Below, one piece after another: positions 58,190 to 64,000 of a DNA stretch of 64,000 bases (positions within the stretch are counted from its first letter, which is position 1; each line of letters begins with the position of its first letter). Made by a program: the position numbers and the translations under genes. Origin of the DNA: Vandiemenella viatica (taxonomy: Eukaryota; Arthropoda; Insecta; Orthoptera; Morabidae). A model generated the notes under the pieces. The model was given only the letters and a program-made list of their open reading frames with translations. It had not been told where the DNA came from and made no database searches. The stretch spans positions 32,699,504-32,763,503 of the forward strand of contig JARYHS010013630.1 in NCBI GenBank assembly GCA_031002005.1, read 5' to 3'.

Positions 58190-59890
58190 GACGACCCGTG
58201 CGAAAATTTCGTGAATAAAATGCAATGAATAGTTAGGTTGAATATAATGTCACCAAGTTCAGTCATTACTCTTCATACTCCTACTTCATTTATCGATTTT
58301 GGTTAGAAATCCAGGGAGATAAATGGCTCGAAACACAAAAAACGTATTTTAGAAATATTGACATTTTTGCTCATTATGGGTCGAATTACGAAAAATTCCT
58401 TTCTTAGAATATAATGTTACCACGGCGGAAACCTTAGTCTTTAATACGATATGTCATTTATCTATATCGTTTAGATATCAAGGGAAATATAAGGCTCGTG
58501 ACACAAAAATACGTTGTAGAACAATTTATACTTTTTCCCTTTAATAGTTGAATTCCAAACACTTCTTTCTTAAAATATGATGTCAGCAAAGCTGAGACAT
58601 TATTCCTCACAATCGTACTTGATTTATCGATTTCGGATAGATATCCAGAGAGATAAGTGGCTCGAGACACAAAAAACGCATTTTAGAAAAATTAACTTTT
58701 TTGCCTTTTATGGGTCGAATTACGAAAAATTCCTTTCTTAAAATATAATGTTACCACAACGGAGACCTTATTCTTTAATATGATACCTCATTTATCTATA
58801 TCGGTTAGATATCAAGGGAGATAAATCACTCGTGACACAAAAATCTGTTATAGAAAAATTTATACTTTTTTCTTTTAAGGGTTGAATTCCAAAAACATTC
58901 TTTCTTAAAATATGATTTCACAAAGCTGATACATTACTCCTTATATTCCTACATCATTTATCGATTTTGGTTAGATATCCAGAGAGATAAATGGCTCGAG
59001 ATACAAAAAACGTATTTTAGAAAAAGTGACATTTTTGCCCTTTAAGGGTCGAATTACGAAAAATTCCTTTCTTGAAATATAATGTTACCATGGCGGAGAC
59101 TTTATTGTTTAATATGATACCTCATTTATCTATATCGGTTAGATATTAAGGGAGATAAATCGCTCGTGACACAAAAATGCGTTATAGAAAAATTTATACT
59201 TTTTCCCTTTAAGGGTTGAATTCCTAACACATTCTTTCTTAAAATATGATGTCACAAAGCTGAGACATTACTCCTCATAATCCTACCTCATTTATCGATT
59301 TGGTTAGATATCCAGGGAGATAAATGGCTCGAGATACAAAAAACGCATTTTAGAAAAAGTGACATTTTTGCCCTATAAGGGTCGAATTACGAAAAATTTC
59401 TTTTTTAAAATATAATGTTACCATGGCGGAGACCTTATTCTTTAATATGATACCTCATTTATCTATATCGGTTAGATATTAAGGGAGATAAATCGCTCGT
59501 GACACAAAAACGCATTGCAAAAATATTGATACTTTTGCCCTTTAAGGGTCGAATTCCGAAAACTTTCTGGCTTAATATATTACGTCACTAAGGCGGAGAT
59601 CTTAATCTTTAAAACGATACTTCATAAAACTGTTTCAGATAGGAATCCAGGGAGATAACTGACTCGTAACGCAGAAAACAGCATTTTAGAAAAAAATACA
59701 TTTTTGCCCTTTAAGGGTCGAATTCCGATAACTTTCTTGCTTAAAATATGATTTAACCAAAGTGGAGACCATAAGCTTTAAAATGACACCTCATTCATTG
59801 ATTTCGGTTAAGAATGAAGGAAGATATAGGCTTGTGACAAAAAAATACCTTATAGAAATAATATATATGATAACAGTTTTATCTGATTTA
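58190..59890. repeat. Satellite-like tandem array, about 167-bp monomers in A-B dimer order
   Basis: The landmark GGG(T)(C/T)GAATT occurs at about 58378, 58546, 58711, 58878, 59046, 59213, 59378, 59546 and 59714, a spacing of 165-168 bp. Units alternate: A units read GGGTCGAATTACGAAAAATT with ACAAAAAACG and GGCTCGAGA; B units read GTTGAATTCC with GCTCGTGACACAAAAA. The repeat unit is therefore about 334 bp. The last two units are more diverged and lose the strict alternation. About ten monomers are present. No coding content. Confidence 0.88.
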
Positions 59891-60004
59891 TGACTTGAAT
59901 TGTCTAAGCAAATGAGTTTAAAACTAATCTGCAATGTTATTTAAATGAACTCGCTGTTCTGTGAACAAATTTTGTTATAGAGTAACAAAATTTTAGGTTA
60001 CCTT

Positions 60005-60095
60005 ACAAAGTGTCTGGTTAGCTGTGTAATTAAAGGGTGCAGTTGGAATTGGCAGGGTCATAGGTTTGATTCTTGTTTGGGAAAACATTTTTTAT
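60005..60095 (+). mobile_element. Possible tRNA-derived SINE head (second family)
   Basis: TCTGGTTAGCTGTGTAATTA followed by CAGGGTCATAGGTTTGATTC has the spacing of A-box-like and B-box-like promoter elements of a tRNA-type gene. It does not fold into a complete tRNA by eye. A similar head may lie on the other strand at about 60720-60785 (reading GGTTCAATTCTC). Tentative. Confidence 0.35.
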
Positions 60096-60099
60096 TCTG

Positions 60100-62310
60100 T
60101 TTGCTGTTTGTTGCCTTACAGAATCATTTTTGTAACCATTCACCAAAATATTAATTTGTTTTTATTCGAAGAATTCTCAAATTTTTGTATGATAAATGTC
60201 ATTTAAAGTTTGAAACAAATTGTTGACATACAATCAAACTTATATCAAAAGATATCCTACCATAACCAGACACACAGTTTTTATTTTTGAAGTGAGGAAG
60301 TTTATTTCATTTACAATTTTAAATTATCTTTTTTCTTCTGTTTAATTATAAACATACCAGACTTACTTTATCACGACAAAAAAATATAGTCGGACAGTTG
60401 TGAATAATGAAATTTATATTAAAAGCATTTGCAGAAATTTCACACTAATCTTTTAACAATTCCAGAACACTGCATTGATATAAATGTGTCCATTTAGGTG
60501 GTATTCCTTTTATTGTGCAAGCAATTTTCAGTTTCCAAAAAACCTCTTTTTCTGCGTATAAGCAATGTCCAGCTTCATTTTTGAAGTCTTCTGCAGCTAC
60601 ACCTCTAATCTTTGCAATTATCCAAACATTTATGAAGCCTTTGAAGAATTTAAAAAAAAATTTATGACTAAATAATACCAAAATAAAATATACACAGAAA
60701 CCAACAAAACATATTTCAAAGTGAGAATTGAACCTAAGGACCCTAACCTGACTGATACTCAACTTAAACTGCATGGGCAATTGGTATTAAGATGAATATT
60801 AACAGATGTTATATACTACACATCAGACTTTTTCTTTCTCTAGTTCCCATTTCCGCACTAAAGATTTCTATTTATTTTAGTACTACAATTAACAGTGTAA
60901 ATGATCGTAAAAGAAAATGATATGTGAATTAGTCACAATATCGTCTGCGTTTCTTCAAGCAAGTTGCAGCGACTTCTTTTTGTATTTCAGCTATTGTGCA
61001 AACACTTGGTTTTTTGGGGGAAGATTTTATTGTTGTGTTTGCATATCGGTGTACTACACACTATTTATAAACCATATTTGCAACAATTTATACACAAACT
61101 GAGAGAAAAACAAAACATTACTTATCTAGAAAGGACAGAGTGCTTACTGACATGTGATGTCATGGGCGTCATTGGCACGCACCATGTTGCAAATGAGTGT
61201 TTTTAGCAGGCTTTTAAAAACTTTAATTTTTAAAAACTTCCTACAAAAAATAAAAACCACCTTAAAAAACACTAAAATTGTACCTTGCTTAGAAGAAAAT
61301 AAATATAAATGGACAATATTTTACATTATTATTATTATTGAAATTTTAACATTAATCAGTTATTTTTGGAGTCGGTGCCAACTGTCACTCTGCTGGCAGC
61401 CTTCCACCATGAGGAATGGATTACTGTCCCTTATATGTTGTTCAAGGTGACATGGGGAATATGTATGAAAATTCCCAGCATACAGTGAGGAGGAAATTCT
61501 TTTAAGGGAAACAGTTTAATGAAACAAATTAGACGGTATTTTAATCTGTGGCTCATCCTCATTCAGGGCCGAGGCATATCTCTGGCACTACAGTGTTAGC
61601 TGGCAGACTGCATCATATGGTAGAAGCTTCAAAGTTAATCTAATTTATTATTGTCTTTCCTTATTATTGTCACTTTGTTTTTCTAGCCTTTGCTAGGACA
61701 GAATCCAAAAGTAACTGTTTAATTTTAAATTTTCAAACAATAGTAATGTAAAGAACTGTTCATTTACGTTTATTTTTTCATAAAATAGTTTTTTACTATT
61801 ACATTTTTAGCGGTATTATAGTTTTTTTTGTATTTTAAATACAGATAACCCTTCTATACACACTGCTCGAATGATACTGTGCCGTTTAGATGAAACTGGT
61901 GACAAAAGGAATGATTGAGAAGACAGAAGGAAAGAAAAAACAACCACTATTTCAAAGTGAGTGATGAGCAGCATGCTGATAGACCTTCACAAATAAATAC
62001 TTCCAAAAATTTTATCACACATAATGAAGGATCAGAAAAAAATCCTGTTCGCCGGCTCAGCTTCCCGATAAATTATTAAATAGTCCACACAAAGAAAAAT
62101 ATCTCACCAAAACCAGGTTGCGTTATCTATTAAACAACTAGTTTTTATTTTATTTTATTCGTGGGTTGACATTCCACAGCTGACTTAAGATAACAGATGG
62201 ACAGGTGGCATGGCAGCGAAGGCACTGTGCGAGGTGTGAAGGGGTAGTTTGATCTGATCGTAACAAAAAAATACGGTCAAATTGAATAGTTCTATTTAGC
62301 AATGCATCCG
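60100..62310. other. AT-rich sequence without recognised gene
   Basis: The open frame at 60445-60780 (minus) overlaps the possible tRNA-like head and low-complexity sequence and is not supported as a gene. Other short frames (60917-61450 plus) are overlapping and match no family. No upstream Pellino exon seen. Confidence 0.4.
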
Positions 62311-62319
62311 CGAATAAAT

Positions 62320-64000
62320 TAACTGCCAGAACACTGAAAGAACATTACCTACTCCAATGAAATTGACATATTAATTATTAGTTGCTTTTGCTTAATTAAA
62401 ATTCGTTCGATCTAGATTCTTACACATTCTCTACAGCGATACCATTTTTACAGTAAGCTAACAAATATCTGCGTTACATCATTTTCAATATAATGAACGT
62501 TAGTTGATGAAAATTGTACGTAAGTCGGTGAAGAAATGAATTGCTAAAATACTGTATTCAAAATGTCATTGACAGGCTTACAAGATATTTATATCCAATG
62601 TAGATATTTTAAGTAACTGTTACAATATACTGGAAGGAACAATTTGCCGAAACACTGAAATAAAGGTATATACTGCATTTAAATTAATATATTAACTATT
62701 AGTTGCTTTCATTATTAATGTAACTATATCAGATACATGTAAATATTTCAATATTTATATCACAATACAATGAATGTATTTGTAAGTGGGTAATAGCATC
62801 TATGAATTTTGAACAGTTTTTAAATTGTTTTCATGAGTGTTCTGTTACTTAAATAATTACTTCATTTTAACTAAAGTAGCTCCACACTGATCATGATCTA
62901 TACAGCATAGACTACAATTAAAACTAATATTACGTGGAATGACGCAAGTTGGTTAGATTTATTTTTAATTTCCGTTGCTTTTGTTGAAGTCATATTTCAG
63001 CCGCATGTAACTCTGTCAGCCATTCAAACGTTGCAGTATTGACATGAATCATGAATATAAAAAAAGGAAGGTGTAAATACCCATGAAGATTTTTGATCAA
63101 GATTATATCACCAAGTATTAATAGTTTTTCTGGCTGCAATTTTAGTATGGTTTGTGGTTAGGTTGAAATGCTACTTGGACCAGGATGACAACTAAAAGTT
63201 TTTGGTTCAGTGCAAGGCATGAGGAATTACATTGAACTTTATTTTGTAACACTATTTAGTTAAGCAACTGACTATAAATGAATTGCAAGAACAGCGAAAG
63301 AAAAGTATGTATTTCGTTTAAATCGGCATATGAATTACTATTTGCTATTTTTTACTGAAAACATTATTTGATTTAATTGTATAATGAAAACACAGCCAAA
63401 CCTGTTTGCAACAGGTTTGGCTGTGTTTTCATTATACAATTGAAGAAATACCGTTGCTGTTGATGCTGCCATGTTCAAGATTTTGATTATTTGATTTGAA
63501 TGAAATTAGTTCCAAATTGAACACTATCTATGCACCCTACACCACAATTGAAACTAATATTACATGGCTTAATGTAAGTAGTTAAGATTTATTTTTAGTA
63601 TTTTTCATTTTCATTCATATTACTGAGGTCATTATTTCAGCCCCATGTAAGCTGTGTCAGCTGTTAAAACATTGAATTGCATCAGAGATAACAAAAAATA
63701 AATATATAAGAAACTGCAAAGATTTTGAATCAAGTTTATATTGCAATGCATGATAACATTAACATGCAATACAGGTGAATTATTCTTTCACGTGTGATTG
63801 TTTGATTTTCTAGAAGCAGTGGAGTTTGTGGTTAGGCTGAAATGCAACCTGGACTAATCTGACAACTGTTTTGCTACAGCACAAGTGACGAGGAATTAAA
63901 TTGAGTTTTATTTTAAAACAATTCTATTTAGTTACGTAACAGAAAAAAAAATGAATTGCCAGAACACTCCATCCAACCCAACATTCTGATGGGCTTTGGG
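62320..64000. repeat. Degenerate tandem repeat, about 640-670-bp period
   Basis: The landmark GAATTGC(C/A)AGAACA(C/G) occurs at about 62322, 63281 and 63953, with a weaker form at about 62640. Two long units can be aligned by eye: 62893-63280 matches 63520-63950 through ACAATTRAAACTAATATTAC, GGTTAGATTTATTTTTA, CAGCCGCATGTAA and GTGGTTAGGTTGAAATGC-type blocks. The first interval is shorter (about 318 bp). The array probably continues past the window edge. No coding content. Confidence 0.65.
63375..63441. repeat. Perfect 32-bp hairpin with 3-base loop
   Basis: Arms 63375-63406 and 63410-63441 are perfectly complementary with loop TGC. It lies inside one unit of the long-period tandem repeat; the neighbouring unit shows no such palindrome. 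No transcript signal is visible. Confidence 0.9.

Noticed and set aside
58188..59890. CRISPR-like array
   Set aside because: The units are full-length 167-bp tandem repeats without short repeat-spacer structure, and the sequence is eukaryotic.
60445..60780. Minus-strand frame as an upstream Pellino exon
   Set aside because: No Pellino N-terminal wording and no splice sites; overlaps a possible tRNA-like repeat head.

Overview
The window looks like eukaryotic, animal DNA: AT-rich, intron-like and dominated by interspersed repeats. It suggests a large-genome arthropod, most likely a polyneopteran insect such as a locust or cricket. The grounds are an interrupted Pellino-type gene with GT-AG introns, insect-type non-LTR retrotransposons (CR1/L2-like with an SGNH-esterase ORF1, and an I-superfamily element with RNase H), Penelope-like elements, piggyBac, Tigger, hAT and IS630/Tc1-mariner relics, and a tRNA-derived SINE whose body I recall as common in orthopteran sequences. 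The species assignment is inference.

The only host gene I can recognise is on the minus strand. Four phase-0 exons at 44566-44664, 26489-26671, 7225-7413 and 7044-7142 encode the middle of a Pellino protein (a Toll/IL-1 pathway E3 ubiquitin ligase), covering the second half of its FHA-like domain up to the residues just before the RING-like part. They are divergent from the Pellino sequences I know, which suggests a second, fast-evolving paralogue. The 5' exons (expected above 44.7 kb or outside) and the RING exons (expected below 7.0 kb or outside) were not found. About 37 kb of the window is therefore intron of this gene, filled with nested transposons.

Layout: 1-6.5 kb has a LINE-A 3' end, a piggyBac deletion derivative and a nearly complete LINE-A copy. 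7-11 kb has two Pellino exons, an old minus-strand LINE (LINE-C), a foldback MITE and a Penelope-derived hairpin. 14.6-16.7 kb has a third LINE-A copy and a short LINE fragment. 18.6-23.7 kb is a LINE (LINE-D) carrying three later insertions (a LINE 3' end, a Tigger transposon and a SINE). 26.5 kb is an exon, followed by LINE-F split by an I-type element. 30.6-35.5 kb is a Penelope cluster. 36.2-42 kb is a nearly full-length I-type element. 42.5-49.8 kb holds SINEs, a TRIM-like LTR element, hAT and IS630 relics and a LINE-C 3' end. 54.6-58.2 kb is a young CR1-like LINE (LINE-B). 58.2-59.9 kb is a roughly 167-bp satellite in dimeric order. 62.3 kb to the end is a degenerate long-period tandem repeat containing a perfect 32-bp hairpin.

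The most interesting signal is shared by LINE-A and LINE-B. A canonical slippery heptamer, T TTT TTA, lies in the ORF1 frame immediately before the ORF1 stop, and the -1 frame runs open into the endonuclease. In LINE-B there is no ATG ahead of the first endonuclease catalytic motifs. This suggests that the polymerase ORF is expressed by -1 ribosomal frameshifting.
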